Source: Hydrogenimonas sp.
GTDB lineage: Bacteria; Campylobacterota; Campylobacteria; Campylobacterales; Hydrogenimonadaceae
DNA length: 64,000 nucleotides
Direction of reading: 5' to 3'
NCBI GenBank assembly: GCA_003945285.1
Contig: AP019005.1
Location: 558,001 to 622,000, forward strand
The position numbers and the translations under genes are program-made. The notes beneath the pieces are model-generated. The model worked only from the letters and a program-made list of their open reading frames with translations, ran no database searches and was not told the DNA's origin. Positions 43,637 through 52,984 of this stretch are shown piece by piece (position 1 is the stretch's first letter; each line of letters opens with the position of its first letter).

Positions 43637-44182
43637 CTACTTTTTCTCTTTCAGAACTTCAAAGAGAGCCAGTGCGAGCCGCGCTCCTTCCGTCACGTTT
43701 CTTGCGGAGAGAGTGGCCCCGGAGACGGCAGGAATGTCCCGCCCCGGCCTTAGCGGGTCCGTGAGCTCTCTGTTCTCCATTAGCCTGAGCCAGCTTTTGG
43801 AGGGTTCATACTCGGGAGGCTCGGCGAACGCCAGGATCTCTATCGCAGCGATCCTGCCCGGTTCCGTCACTACGTATAGAACGGCAGCCTTTTTCGTGCG
43901 CACCTTCCGGCTCAGCACCACCCCTATACACTCCACGCCCCCGTTCCGTTCGGCTGTGTAGTATCTTACGATGCGGGAAGGGAGCCTGGCTTGAGCCCTT
44001 TTTTGAAGAGCCGCAACCTCCTCTTTCGAGAGAAGTCTGCTTCTCTTCTCCACTCTTACCGCCTCACCGCAGCTCTCTTTTACGATACCGGCTATGTCGA
44101 CCCGCTCCTTAGCATAGAGCGGAAGGCTAGAAAATGAAGCCAAGACCGAAAGAGAGAGTATCGACTTTATCGCTGCCGTCAT
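43637..44182 (-). CDS. Exported FMN-binding domain protein (SGAT flavinylation box)
   Basis: 181 residues. Signal peptide MTAAIKSILSLSVLASFSSLPLYA, then an FMN-binding domain like those of NqrC, RnfG and NosR. The flavinylation box is DIPAVSGATLSARNV, with the acceptor Thr at about residue 157. ApbE encoded nearby would attach the flavin. Its start lies 56 bp inside the porin gene's end; no later in-frame Met gives a signal peptide, so the overlap looks real. Predicted periplasmic electron carrier. Confidence 0.8.
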   Translation of the reverse strand: MTAAIKSILSLSVLASFSSLPLYAKERVDIAGIVKESCGEAVRVEKRSRLLSKEEVAALQKRAQARLPSRIVRYYTAERNGGVECIGVVLSRKVRTKKAAVLYVVTEPGRIAAIEILAFAEPPEYEPSKSWLRLMENRELTDPLRPGRDIPAVSGATLSARNVTEGARLALALFEVLKEKK

Positions 44183-45398
44183 TTCTGTCCTTTACTGCAT
44201 AATCTGCTTTCAATACGACCTGTTCGTGCGGATAGTAGTTGACCCCGAAGGTCCAGATATCTATGTCGTTCATCGGTGTAGCCCCGCCTTCGCGCTCTTT
44301 GACCGGGTTGTAGCTCTCATACTGCACGAAGAGCGGCAAAGATGATGAGCTCTTTAAATTCCGCATGATGTCATACTCGGCCGTAACGTACCAACCCTGA
44401 GCCTTTTTGGCGGCGACCGGGGATATCTTCTCCGCCCCGCTCAAAAGAGCCTGCGTAAAGAGAGCTTTCACCTTTACAGATTCGTAACTGTAGAGTGCAT
44501 GAAGATCGTATATGAGAATCGATGTACCGTTGACATTGCCGCTCTTGTCGTTTGAAGCGTTCCCCCAGTAGAACGATGCCCCCGCAGTCAAACCCTCTAT
44601 ACCGCTGTAATCGAGCCGGCCGGTAGCGGCTACCCTTCCCATGGCGGTTTTGTTTGCCGAGCCCTTTCTTCCGTCCCTGATCCATCCGGCATCTCCCGTT
44701 TGGGTCTGAGAGGTGTTGAGGTTCAGCGCATTTACTATACCGAAGTGGTAGTAGAGGTCGGCCACACCTGTTTCGCCGTATGCAACGACTCCCGTCTCGT
44801 TCCAGGTACTGGGAATTATATACTTCTCCGTCTCCGGCCTCTGAACGGTTGGGAAGAGGGTGGGTTCATGCCTCAGGTTTACAAGCCCTACAGGTACCAG
44901 CTGGCTTCCCAGGCGCAGGTTGAAGTTTCGGTGCAAAAGAAAGTCGAGATACAAAAACTCGACGGCAACCTTCTCGCCGCCGTGCTCAAACTCCAGCTCC
45001 GTGTTCAAAACCACCTTGTCGCTGAATTTGTAACCGATATAAGGAACAAACCTGTAGACATCCGTAATAGCCCTCCCGCCGGTAGAGTCCGCCCAGTACA
45101 TCTCGCCGTATCCGCCGATTGAGAGCGGGTTTTGGGTGTAGTAGACCTTGGATGCCGCCGCACCGAGTCCGCTGTGGCTCTTGGTTACATCCACCGTCTG
45201 GAACCAACCCTCGCTCTGCAGCGTAGCCAGCTCATCTATCAGGGCCGACCTCTCCTCTTCGCCGCTTTTTTGCTTCTGCTCAAGCTCGCTCAGCCTCTTC
45301 TTCATCTCCTCCAGCTCTCTTTGAATATCCCCACCGGCCGCAAGCCCAAACGGCATAGCCGCCATAACAGCCGCAACAGCCAAATGTTTAAAACGCAT
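44127..45398 (-). CDS. Outer-membrane porin, first gene of a Fur-box-linked operon
   Basis: 423 residues. Signal peptide MRFKHLAVAAVMAAMPFGLAAGG, a short coiled coil (about 24-60, ELEEMKKRLSELEQKQ) as in trimeric porins, then a beta-barrel of alternating strands ending in TLSFGLGFIF with the terminal Phe needed for barrel insertion. It resembles phosphate-selective/OprO-type porins. ATG 45398 follows AGGAGGG; the in-frame ATG at 45455 has no ribosome site and precedes a non-signal sequence. A Fur-box-like site lies about 60 nt upstream, suggesting iron-controlled expression of the whole operon. Confidence 0.85.
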   Translation of the reverse strand: MRFKHLAVAAVMAAMPFGLAAGGDIQRELEEMKKRLSELEQKQKSGEEERSALIDELATLQSEGWFQTVDVTKSHSGLGAAASKVYYTQNPLSIGGYGEMYWADSTGGRAITDVYRFVPYIGYKFSDKVVLNTELEFEHGGEKVAVEFLYLDFLLHRNFNLRLGSQLVPVGLVNLRHEPTLFPTVQRPETEKYIIPSTWNETGVVAYGETGVADLYYHFGIVNALNLNTSQTQTGDAGWIRDGRKGSANKTAMGRVAATGRLDYSGIEGLTAGASFYWGNASNDKSGNVNGTSILIYDLHALYSYESVKVKALFTQALLSGAEKISPVAAKKAQGWYVTAEYDIMRNLKSSSSLPLFVQYESYNPVKEREGGATPMNDIDIWTFGVNYYPHEQVVLKADYAVKDRNDGSDKVDTLSFGLGFIF

Positions 45399-45459
45399 AA
45401 CAAACCCTCCTAATTGAAAATGAATATCAGTATAGTAAACAAAAGGAGCTTTCACAGAG

Positions 45460-45478
45460 CTTAATGATAATCAATATC
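45460..45478. promoter_or_regulatory. Fur box upstream of the porin operon
   Basis: CTTAATGATAATCAATATC matches the 19-bp Fur consensus (GATAATGATAATCATTATC) at 16 of 19 positions. A TATACT -10 candidate on the minus strand lies at about 45430. Confidence 0.65.
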
Positions 45479-45545
45479 AAGAATAAAATGGGCGGTTTTT
45501 TTCGATTCGACTTTTGGAGAATTTCGGCATGGAACGGGGTTTTAA

Positions 45546-45574
45546 GCAAGGTTATTATTATCACCAGACCCCTC
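45546..45574. repeat. Repeat D, inverted copy
   Basis: On the minus strand this reads GAGGGGTCTGGTGATAATAA followed by TAACCTTGC, matching the direct copies at 53679, 53858 and 54453. It lies just before the exonuclease-helicase gene, at the left edge of the accessory region. Confidence 0.6.
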
Positions 45575-45780
45575 CTGCTCTCAAGAAATTCATTTGGATA
45601 GAGCGTGCCGCAACCGGTATTTTGTAAAAAAGCAAGAACTCTTAGATTATTTTGATAAAATAGAATCTGATACGATATCACACTATTGTTTTTAGTTATG
45701 TATGTATTTTCCTGCCGGACAAGATTTTATGAATAACGAAATAACATCCAAAATAGAGGAATAGAGAGCATGCAAAATAG

Positions 45781-48700
45781 ATGGAAGTAGCAGTGAACGA
45801 CAGGAAGATTCTCTATCTCGATATCGAAACGGACCGTAAAGGAAAAAATCTCTATGAGATCGGCGTGCTCTGCGGTACTCGTGGTTACAGTAGCAGTTCT
45901 CCACAGATGATCTCCACCTTCATCCGGCACTGTTCTCATGCAGAATATCTTTGCGGGCACAATCTTTTCGATCACGATCTATCCTATATTAATCAGCACA
46001 GTAAACTATTTCATGATTTGTCGCGATTCCGGATTATTGATACACTTCCGCTTTCGTTACTCTTTTTCAGTGAAAAGACCCATCATGCCCTTCCCAAGGT
46101 TTACAAAAGTGAGGATGACTTTGTAAACGATCCGATCAAGGATTGTGAACTGACTCGCCATCTGATGGAGAAACTGGTAACACGATGGAGCGATATGCCC
46201 CAGCCGCTGCAACACATTCTCTTTACATTGCTGCGCAAGCAGGAGCGATTTACCGGTTTTTTTGACTATCTTGCGAACAAAATCAGTTTTGAGATTCTCG
46301 ATACTGAACAACTGGTTGCGATGATTGCCGACGAGTACGACCGTTCGATCAGCGATTACACCTATCTGGAAGAGATGATCGCCGAATCGCCTGTTGAGCT
46401 TGCTTATATACTGGCGCTTCTCACACCTCATATAGAGATTAAAGCGCATCCGCCGAAAGTCCTCTATGACTATCCCGAAATTGTGGAAAAACAGCGAAGA
46501 CTTTGCTACAACATCGATAGTCTCAAAAATGAGCTCTCCGTAATTTCCGAAGAGATATTCGGTTTTAGTGAATTCCGTATTTTCCCCAAGCTTAACCCCT
46601 CGCTACTAAGCACCAACACAATCTCCCAGCGCGATATTATTGAAGCGGCATTAAGACGGGACTCGTTTTTAGCGGTCTTGCCGACGGGCGGGGGCAAGAC
46701 CTTCACTTTTTGGTTGCCGGCAGTTATTCAGGCATCCAGTTATAAAGCCCTTACCGTGGTAATATCTCCCTTGCAAGCGCTCATAGAGGACCATATCAAA
46801 AGTTTCGAAAACAAGGCCGCCAATTACCGGGCTGTGGCCATCAGCGGCTTCATGACACCACAGGAGCGTAGTGAAGCTATAGAACAGGTTGCCAACGGTG
46901 TGGCGGATATTTTATACATCGCTCCTGAATCTCTACGCTCCAATACAATTTTTTCTCTACTAAAAAACCGCTATATCGAGCGTTTCGTCGTTGATGAGGC
47001 CCACTGTCTATCCACCTGGGGAAACGACTTTCGGCAGGACTATTTCTATATTTGCGAATTCATTAAAGATCTGCTGGCGGCAAAATCTTTTCAGGAGAGA
47101 ATTCCCGTCTCATGTTTCACCGCTACCGCCAAGCCTAGTGTCATCGACGATATTAAAAACTACTTTCAAGAAGGGCTTGGATTGGAAATGGAAGAGTTTC
47201 TAGCCAAACCGGAGCGCAATAACCTTCACTATCGTGCTCTTGAGGCACCTCGTATCAAAAAGTACACCGTACTTCTTCGGCTGATCCAGGAACATAGGGG
47301 CTCCTCTTTGGTATATATTCCCACATCCACTAGGCAATGCGACGAAGTGGCTGAAAAATTGGCCATGGACACCGGAAAGGCAGTGCGTTCTTTCCATTCC
47401 AAGCTCGATTCTCAAGAGAAGATGAAGATTCTCAAGGATTATATAGAGAACGAGATCGATGTGATCGTCGCCACTACCGCTTTCGGGATGGGGGTGGATA
47501 AGCCCGATATCACTCAGGTAATCCACTTCGAACCCTCCGATTCTCTCGAGAATTATGCACAAGAAGCTGGACGTGGTGCGCGGGATCAGCACCTGGAGGC
47601 AGTCTGTCCGGTACTCTACGACGAAGCCGATCTCGATAAACATTTTCAAACCCTGCGCCGAAGCAAGATTACCGTAGCGGAAATTAACTCCATCTTTCGG
47701 GTCATCAAACACCACAAAGGAGATATTGTACTACTCAGCGCCAAGGAGCTGGCCAAAGAGGCGGGCTGGGATGTTGAGGATATCGAGGCGGATGTAGAGA
47801 GTAAGATCAAGACGATTCTTCTGGAACTGGAGCGCGAAGGCTATATCCGGAGAAAACGCAACAAAGTACGATTTTACGGTGATTCAGTAGCAGTAGAGAG
47901 CCGTGATAAACTGTATGCGTTTATAGAGCGGAACCACAAAAGTGACGAGGAGCGGTGGAAATATATCGAAATACTCAACCGGCTCCTGGGGCAGGGTAAA
48001 GAGAGATCCATCGAGATCGACGACATTGCTAGGGTGCTGGGTATCCCCCGTGAAGATGTAGCGCTGATCCTGCAGGAGCTTAAAGAAGAGGGTATTATCG
48101 GGGACAGCCGGGATATGGCGGTTAAGCTTCTGCATGAGGATCTTAGAGCTTTGGATAGAGTACTTAGGATCGAAAAGGCGCTGCTAGAGTTTCTGCGTGC
48201 TTATCCGGGAGATATAGTCGCCATTAAAGAGCTTAACGAAGCACTGATAGAGCAGGGGATATTGTGTGATAACGATAACGAGTCGGAGTTGATCCGAGAG
48301 CTGATCAAAGGATGGCGAAGCCGGGGACTTTTCAGCTTTACTCGCATGAACCGCCAGCAGGATCGCTGGATGTATAGTTTCTTAGACGCTGAACGATTCT
48401 CCAGCCTGCTTAGTAAACGGCAAAATCTAGTGCGTGAACTTATGGTGTGGCTTCTTGGGCGAACAACCGGAGAGGGTAATATCGGCTTTTCACTTCTGGA
48501 GCTCAAAAAAGCGCTTAAAGAGCGCTACAAACTCAAAGAGCTGGACCGGGGACTGCTTTTTTTGCATCGGCATAAGTTCATCATGCTGCTCGGTGGTCGT
48601 TTTATCTACTACAACCCCCTGGTGATCGAAAAGCAGGAGAAAATTAAGATTACAAACAAACGCTACACTAAAGTGGAATACAAACAGCGTCTAGGGACAC

Positions 48701-50610
48701 ATTATCAGATCAAGACCGAGGCGATTCATATTATGGGGGAATATGCCAATCTGTTGCTGAACGATCCCAAAAAGGCGGGTAACTTTTTGCAGGATTACTT
48801 CACTCTGCGTTACGATGCCTTCAAGCGCCGTTATAAACTTTTTAAAGAGACCCTCTCGCGTCCCATCACCAAGCGCCGCTATGAGCAGATTTTTAAGAAG
48901 TTAAGCCCTGAGCAGCAGGCAATTATAGCCGATCAGACGAGCCGGGCCATCATGATTCTGGCGGGTCCAGGCAGTGGAAAGACCAGAGTGTTGGTTCATA
49001 AGATCGCCTCTTTGGTGCTGACCGAAGATGTCAAACCTGAGAATTTCATGATGTTGACATTTTCTCGGTCTGCAGTGCGGGAGTTTCGCTCCCGTTTGCA
49101 TAAGCTAATCGGCGATACGGCATATAATATGGAAATCAGCACTTTCCACGCCTATGCACTCAAGCTTATCGGCCGCACCGCCGAAAATAACCGAAGGGTA
49201 TTGGATGGTTCGATTGCCGAAGCGGCCCGACAGATCCGCGCCGGGCAGCTAAACCTTCCCCACCTCAAAGCACTGGTGCTGGATGAGTATCAGGACATAA
49301 ACGAAGCGGCATTCGACCTGATTTCAGCCATCGCTGAGATGAGTCCCGATATGCGGGTGATTGCTGTTGGCGATGACGATCAGTGCATCATGGAGTATGC
49401 GGGCGCCGATGTGGGCTTTTTTGAGCGATTTGAAGAGCGGTTCGACACTATGGAGGTGGAGGAGGATGAGCGCAGTTTCACCAGGTATGAACTGCTCACC
49501 AACTACCGGAGCAACGCTTCTGTTGTCAACTATGCCGAGGCGTTCATTTCTAAAGTCAGGCGCCGTTTCAAGGAGAGGCCTTTGATTCCCTATCGGAAAG
49601 AGGGTAAAAAGGTAGAAGTGATCGACTATAGGGGAACTTCTCTAGTGCAGCCGGCTATGGAGTGGGCGCTAAAGTATCTGGAGGAGTCTGATGAGGTAGC
49701 GATCTTGGCATATACCAACGACGAGGTTATGCGGCTCTATTCACTTCTGCGAGCAAAGGGAGTTGCCGCACGCTATCTTATAGATCGGCCGCGCTTCGAG
49801 GTGAAGATGATTGAAGAGGTTGCGGTTTTCGACCGGATTTTGAACGAGTCGGTGATATCCGGCAGAGAATACAAAAAAGTAGATTTTGAGAGGGCTATGG
49901 AGCATGTAGAAACCCTCTATGCCGGGTCGAAAAATCTGCCTCTTCTACGGAAGGTAGTCTACGGTTTTTTGAACGAAAGCGAGAGTCTGGCGGCATCTTT
50001 CTGGTTGGAGTATCTTGATGAGCTGGAACTGGAGCCCCTGGAGTCAGAGCAGGGGCATGTGACCATCTCCACTATCCATAAATCCAAAGGCCTGGAGTTC
50101 AGCAGTGTCGTTCTGCTGGCTCAGAACCCAGTCCAAAATGACATTTACCGACGCCTCCATTATGTAGGTATGACTCGCGCCAAAGATCACCTGTGCATCC
50201 TTCATCGAGACGACCGATCCTTCCTGCTACCCGGCCACGCTCACTACAGGACAATGGACGCCCTACCAGAAGAGCAATGTACCTCCCTTATCATGGTTAT
50301 GGGCCTGTCGGATATATATTTAGGTTTCAAGGGAGCTCAAAATCGCCGACACGACCTACGCATCATTGCCGGTGAGGAGCTTCTATTCCGCCGCTCCAGT
50401 TATGGGATCTATCAGATGTACTATAAGGGGCATATAGTGGGACAGGTTTCAAAGAAGTTTAATGAAAAACTGGTAGAGCTGGAGACAAAGGGATATAGAA
50501 TAAGCCGAGTGGTTGTAGACTACGTCGTGTGCTGGTTAGATCGAAAAGAAGGAAGGGAAGTAAGACATGTTTTAGGGTGGGTGGAGATGACGAGCGGTAA
50601 GCCTTTTTAG
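45781..50610 (+). CDS. DEDD exonuclease-RecQ-UvrD fusion protein
   Basis: 1609 residues combining three nucleic-acid machines. First an N-terminal DEDD 3'-5' exonuclease (LYLDIETD about 11-18; CGHNLFDHDLSYI about 58-70; KDCELTRHL about 120). Then a RecQ-type SF2 helicase (LPTGGGKT, VVDEAHCLSTWGNDF, SCFTATAKP, ATTAFGMGVDKPD, QEAGRGARD; about 275-620), followed by winged-helix-like regions. Last a UvrD-type SF1 helicase (LAGPGSGKTRVL, VLDEYQDI, VGDDDQCIMEYAGAD, TNYRS, STIHKSKGLEFSSV, HYVGMTRAKDHL; about 1035-1560). All ATPase motifs are intact. A repair or anti-phage role is possible; its place at the edge of an AT-rich island favours defence, but this is inference. Start ATG 45781 has only a weak ribosome site. 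Confidence 0.85.
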   Translation: MEVAVNDRKILYLDIETDRKGKNLYEIGVLCGTRGYSSSSPQMISTFIRHCSHAEYLCGHNLFDHDLSYINQHSKLFHDLSRFRIIDTLPLSLLFFSEKTHHALPKVYKSEDDFVNDPIKDCELTRHLMEKLVTRWSDMPQPLQHILFTLLRKQERFTGFFDYLANKISFEILDTEQLVAMIADEYDRSISDYTYLEEMIAESPVELAYILALLTPHIEIKAHPPKVLYDYPEIVEKQRRLCYNIDSLKNELSVISEEIFGFSEFRIFPKLNPSLLSTNTISQRDIIEAALRRDSFLAVLPTGGGKTFTFWLPAVIQASSYKALTVVISPLQALIEDHIKSFENKAANYRAVAISGFMTPQERSEAIEQVANGVADILYIAPESLRSNTIFSLLKNRYIERFVVDEAHCLSTWGNDFRQDYFYICEFIKDLLAAKSFQERIPVSCFTATAKPSVIDDIKNYFQEGLGLEMEEFLAKPERNNLHYRALEAPRIKKYTVLLRLIQEHRGSSLVYIPTSTRQCDEVAEKLAMDTGKAVRSFHSKLDSQEKMKILKDYIENEIDVIVATTAFGMGVDKPDITQVIHFEPSDSLENYAQEAGRGARDQHLEAVCPVLYDEADLDKHFQTLRRSKITVAEINSIFRVIKHHKGDIVLLSAKELAKEAGWDVEDIEADVESKIKTILLELEREGYIRRKRNKVRFYGDSVAVESRDKLYAFIERNHKSDEERWKYIEILNRLLGQGKERSIEIDDIARVLGIPREDVALILQELKEEGIIGDSRDMAVKLLHEDLRALDRVLRIEKALLEFLRAYPGDIVAIKELNEALIEQGILCDNDNESELIRELIKGWRSRGLFSFTRMNRQQDRWMYSFLDAERFSSLLSKRQNLVRELMVWLLGRTTGEGNIGFSLLELKKALKERYKLKELDRGLLFLHRHKFIMLLGGRFIYYNPLVIEKQEKIKITNKRYTKVEYKQRLGTHYQIKTEAIHIMGEYANLLLNDPKKAGNFLQDYFTLRYDAFKRRYKLFKETLSRPITKRRYEQIFKKLSPEQQAIIADQTSRAIMILAGPGSGKTRVLVHKIASLVLTEDVKPENFMMLTFSRSAVREFRSRLHKLIGDTAYNMEISTFHAYALKLIGRTAENNRRVLDGSIAEAARQIRAGQLNLPHLKALVLDEYQDINEAAFDLISAIAEMSPDMRVIAVGDDDQCIMEYAGADVGFFERFEERFDTMEVEEDERSFTRYELLTNYRSNASVVNYAEAFISKVRRRFKERPLIPYRKEGKKVEVIDYRGTSLVQPAMEWALKYLEESDEVAILAYTNDEVMRLYSLLRAKGVAARYLIDRPRFEVKMIEEVAVFDRILNESVISGREYKKVDFERAMEHVETLYAGSKNLPLLRKVVYGFLNESESLAASFWLEYLDELELEPLESEQGHVTISTIHKSKGLEFSSVVLLAQNPVQNDIYRRLHYVGMTRAKDHLCILHRDDRSFLLPGHAHYRTMDALPEEQCTSLIMVMGLSDIYLGFKGAQNRRHDLRIIAGEELLFRRSSYGIYQMYYKGHIVGQVSKKFNEKLVELETKGYRISRVVVDYVVCWLDRKEGREVRHVLGWVEMTSGKPF

Positions 50611-50764
50611 ACAAAAAGTTTCAAAAATTGCACTTTGGATTTAAATCTGGGATATGTTTTTGAAAAACTAACGGAGTTTATTTTGTACGGTTAATACCGG
50701 ATTTTAGTGGTGGTGTTGCTATAATGTTCCTTGAATAAATAGTTAAACATAATAAGGGTGATGT

Positions 50765-51799
50765 ATGGCATATCGCATAATTAAATTACGTAATTCAAAA
50801 ATTAGGCCGCACAAAGCTTTTGTATCACCAGAATTTGATGCTTCAACAGTCTTGGTGGCGGATCAATTTGATTATGTGGAATTATGGCTTAAAAGGAACT
50901 CAAATATAGAATCTGTTCTATTTTGGCAGCAATCTAAAAACTTTTATAAAGCTAGTCAGATGCTACCAAATGAGTCAAAAACGATAGCATCTTATTATTG
51001 TATGCTTAATGCAGCAAAAGCGCTTCTATCGACAAAAGAAATAACATATTCTCAATTACATGGAATAACTGGTCAATCAAAAGATAGTAGAACTAGTTTG
51101 GCAAATGAAATTTCAAAGATAAAAGGAAAAGGAATATTTGCATCTCTCTCCAAGTATTTCGGAGCCGACCTATCCGGTAAGGAGGTTTCTTTAAAAGATC
51201 TTTTATATAATATTCCGTTCGTACACAGAGCATACACTGTTACATACAGGGGGTCTCAAGACTTATTTATTCCTATACATAATCCTCATTTTGTGAGACA
51301 AACAAAAGGCTCAGAGGCGTGGTTTTGTGCAGAGATCAGAGACGAAAGATTTTGCAGTAAAAAAATATTCACAAAACAAAGAGGTTGGGAAATCGATGTT
51401 AGCCAGTCTCCTAAATTTATTATAAGACGAAAAAGAAGATTTCGCTGGGACACATCCAGGGGTTCTAAGAAATCAAATAGAATCTCATCTTTAACCAAGT
51501 ATCATCAGAAAATAAGAAGGGATATCAAGTATATACATGGAGCTCAAAGGCTGTGGTACTTTAAGCGCAATGACCGTGAAGCAGGAACTTTACCGTGGCC
51601 AACTCCTGCACTTATTTTTGTTGCAATGCACAGATTAAGTGAGTTAACCCGGTATGATCCAAAGAGGCTGAAAAGACATTTCGACTGCCAACATAACTGG
51701 TTACTTACCGAGTTTATAAACCAGGCAACAGATAATTTCATTGACCAAGCATCAAGTGATATTACTGGTCATGAATTGATGGTTCCGGGGTACAGGTAG
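50765..51799 (+). CDS. YaaC-like protein
   Basis: 344 residues, soluble, AT-rich coding. The segment FWQQSKNFYKASQMLPNESK (about 58-77), followed by SYYCMLNAAKALL and LHGITG, matches the YaaC family, whose function is unknown and which often occurs in mobile or defence islands. The C-terminal half is basic and helical (FIIRRKRRFRWDTSRG). ATG 50765, GGTGATGT upstream. Base composition differs from flanking genes, consistent with transfer. Confidence 0.65.
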   Translation: MAYRIIKLRNSKIRPHKAFVSPEFDASTVLVADQFDYVELWLKRNSNIESVLFWQQSKNFYKASQMLPNESKTIASYYCMLNAAKALLSTKEITYSQLHGITGQSKDSRTSLANEISKIKGKGIFASLSKYFGADLSGKEVSLKDLLYNIPFVHRAYTVTYRGSQDLFIPIHNPHFVRQTKGSEAWFCAEIRDERFCSKKIFTKQRGWEIDVSQSPKFIIRRKRRFRWDTSRGSKKSNRISSLTKYHQKIRRDIKYIHGAQRLWYFKRNDREAGTLPWPTPALIFVAMHRLSELTRYDPKRLKRHFDCQHNWLLTEFINQATDNFIDQASSDITGHELMVPGYR

Positions 51800-51887
51800 T
51801 GCCCAACAACGCGTTCGTTCGGAGGCGAACTAAGTTACGTTTTGTTTACGCCGAACAGCTAGGTCTTTAGCCGTACAAGGGGCACAG

Positions 51888-52775
51888 ATGGAATTTTTTG
51901 TGAATATTGAACCAGATAAAGATGGATATACCGGGAGGGAATGTCCGGAATGCGGAAAATATTTCAAAATTAAGTTTGGTACTGGCCTACCTAATGCAAC
52001 TGATTGTCACTGCCCATATTGTAATCATATTAGTAAACAAGACAAATTTTGGACTAAAGAGCAAATTGAGTATGCACAATCGGTTGCGCTGAATAAAATT
52101 TCATGCGATCTCCTTGAGACTCTGAAAAAAATGGAGATAAAATCAAAACGGAATCGGCTTATTTCTATCGGTATAGAGGTAAAGGGAAGACCAACTCCAA
52201 TCACCTACTATTCTGAAAAAGTGCTAGAAGAAAAAATAGAGTGTGCAAATTGCGCTTTGCAGTATACAATCTACGGGGTATTTGGTTACTGCCCAGATTG
52301 TGGAGTTCATAATTCAAAACAAATCGTTGAAACAAACTTTAACCTAATATTAAAAATACTAGACTTAGCATCGAACACCGAGAAAGAAGTCAAAACGAAA
52401 TTGGTAGAAAATGCATTAGAAGATTGTGTTTCTGCATTTGATGGATATGCCCGTGAACACTGTTCTGACAAATATAATAAAATGTCATTTCAAAATATAG
52501 AAACTGCACGAAAGAAAATTCTAACAGATTACGGTGTTGATATATCTATGGGCATGGATAACGATCAATGGTCATTCATTGTTGAGCAGTTTAAGAAGAG
52601 GCACTTGCTAGCTCATAAAATGGGAGTTATTGATGAAGAGTATATAAAAAAGACATCTGGTGATCTATCGCAATTAGGGCGCAAGGTTTCAATATCTGAA
52701 AGCGATGTGTGCAAACTGGTAAAAATCTTAACGGTCGTTGCAGAAAATTTATTTAATGGTTTACCACGCAGATAA
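51888..52775 (+). CDS. Zinc-ribbon protein with HEPN-like C-terminal domain
   Basis: 295 residues, AT-rich. Two treble-type zinc sites: CPECGKYF with CHCPYCNH (about 18-47), and CANCALQYT with CPDCGVH (about 120-145). The helical C-terminus (about 150-295) contains KKRHLLAHKMG, an R-x4-H motif (about 237-242) as in HEPN ribonucleases of toxin and defence systems. No named family recognised. ATG 51888 follows a structured 88-bp spacer. Likely RNA- or nucleic-acid-directed, by inference. Confidence 0.6.
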   Translation: MEFFVNIEPDKDGYTGRECPECGKYFKIKFGTGLPNATDCHCPYCNHISKQDKFWTKEQIEYAQSVALNKISCDLLETLKKMEIKSKRNRLISIGIEVKGRPTPITYYSEKVLEEKIECANCALQYTIYGVFGYCPDCGVHNSKQIVETNFNLILKILDLASNTEKEVKTKLVENALEDCVSAFDGYAREHCSDKYNKMSFQNIETARKKILTDYGVDISMGMDNDQWSFIVEQFKKRHLLAHKMGVIDEEYIKKTSGDLSQLGRKVSISESDVCKLVKILTVVAENLFNGLPRR

Positions 52776-52834
52776 CAAGGTACTTCAGCCGACGCCAAAA
52801 AGTGGTGCGTATGAGCTATAACGTTTAGTATTCA

Positions 52835-52970
52835 AACAACGGCAGGGCGGGCAGAACACCCACTTGTTCTCTGCTGCACTCGTATCAGATAACAAGGGAG
52901 GAGCAGACAACCAAATTAGAAAATTGCATTTTCAAATTCGGTTGCTGCTCTTCCTCTCTGCCGTCATGTT
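52835..52970. other. Structured spacer, large nested hairpin
   Basis: AACAACGGCAG (52835-52845) pairs with CTGCCGTCATGTT (52958-52970) with a 2-nt bulge. Inside, GAGCAGACAACCAAATTAG.. (52901-52924) pairs with 52928-52950, leaving single bulged bases, and GCAGAAC pairs with GTTCTCTGC. Bulged arms like these recall integron attC sites, but the consensus core pairs were not found. Confidence 0.5.
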
Positions 52971-52984
52971 AAAGGAGTATAATC

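Noticed and set aside
45427-45681. Minus-strand 84-codon frame upstream of the porin
   Set aside because: It covers the porin promoter and Fur box, has no ribosome site and no protein-like composition.
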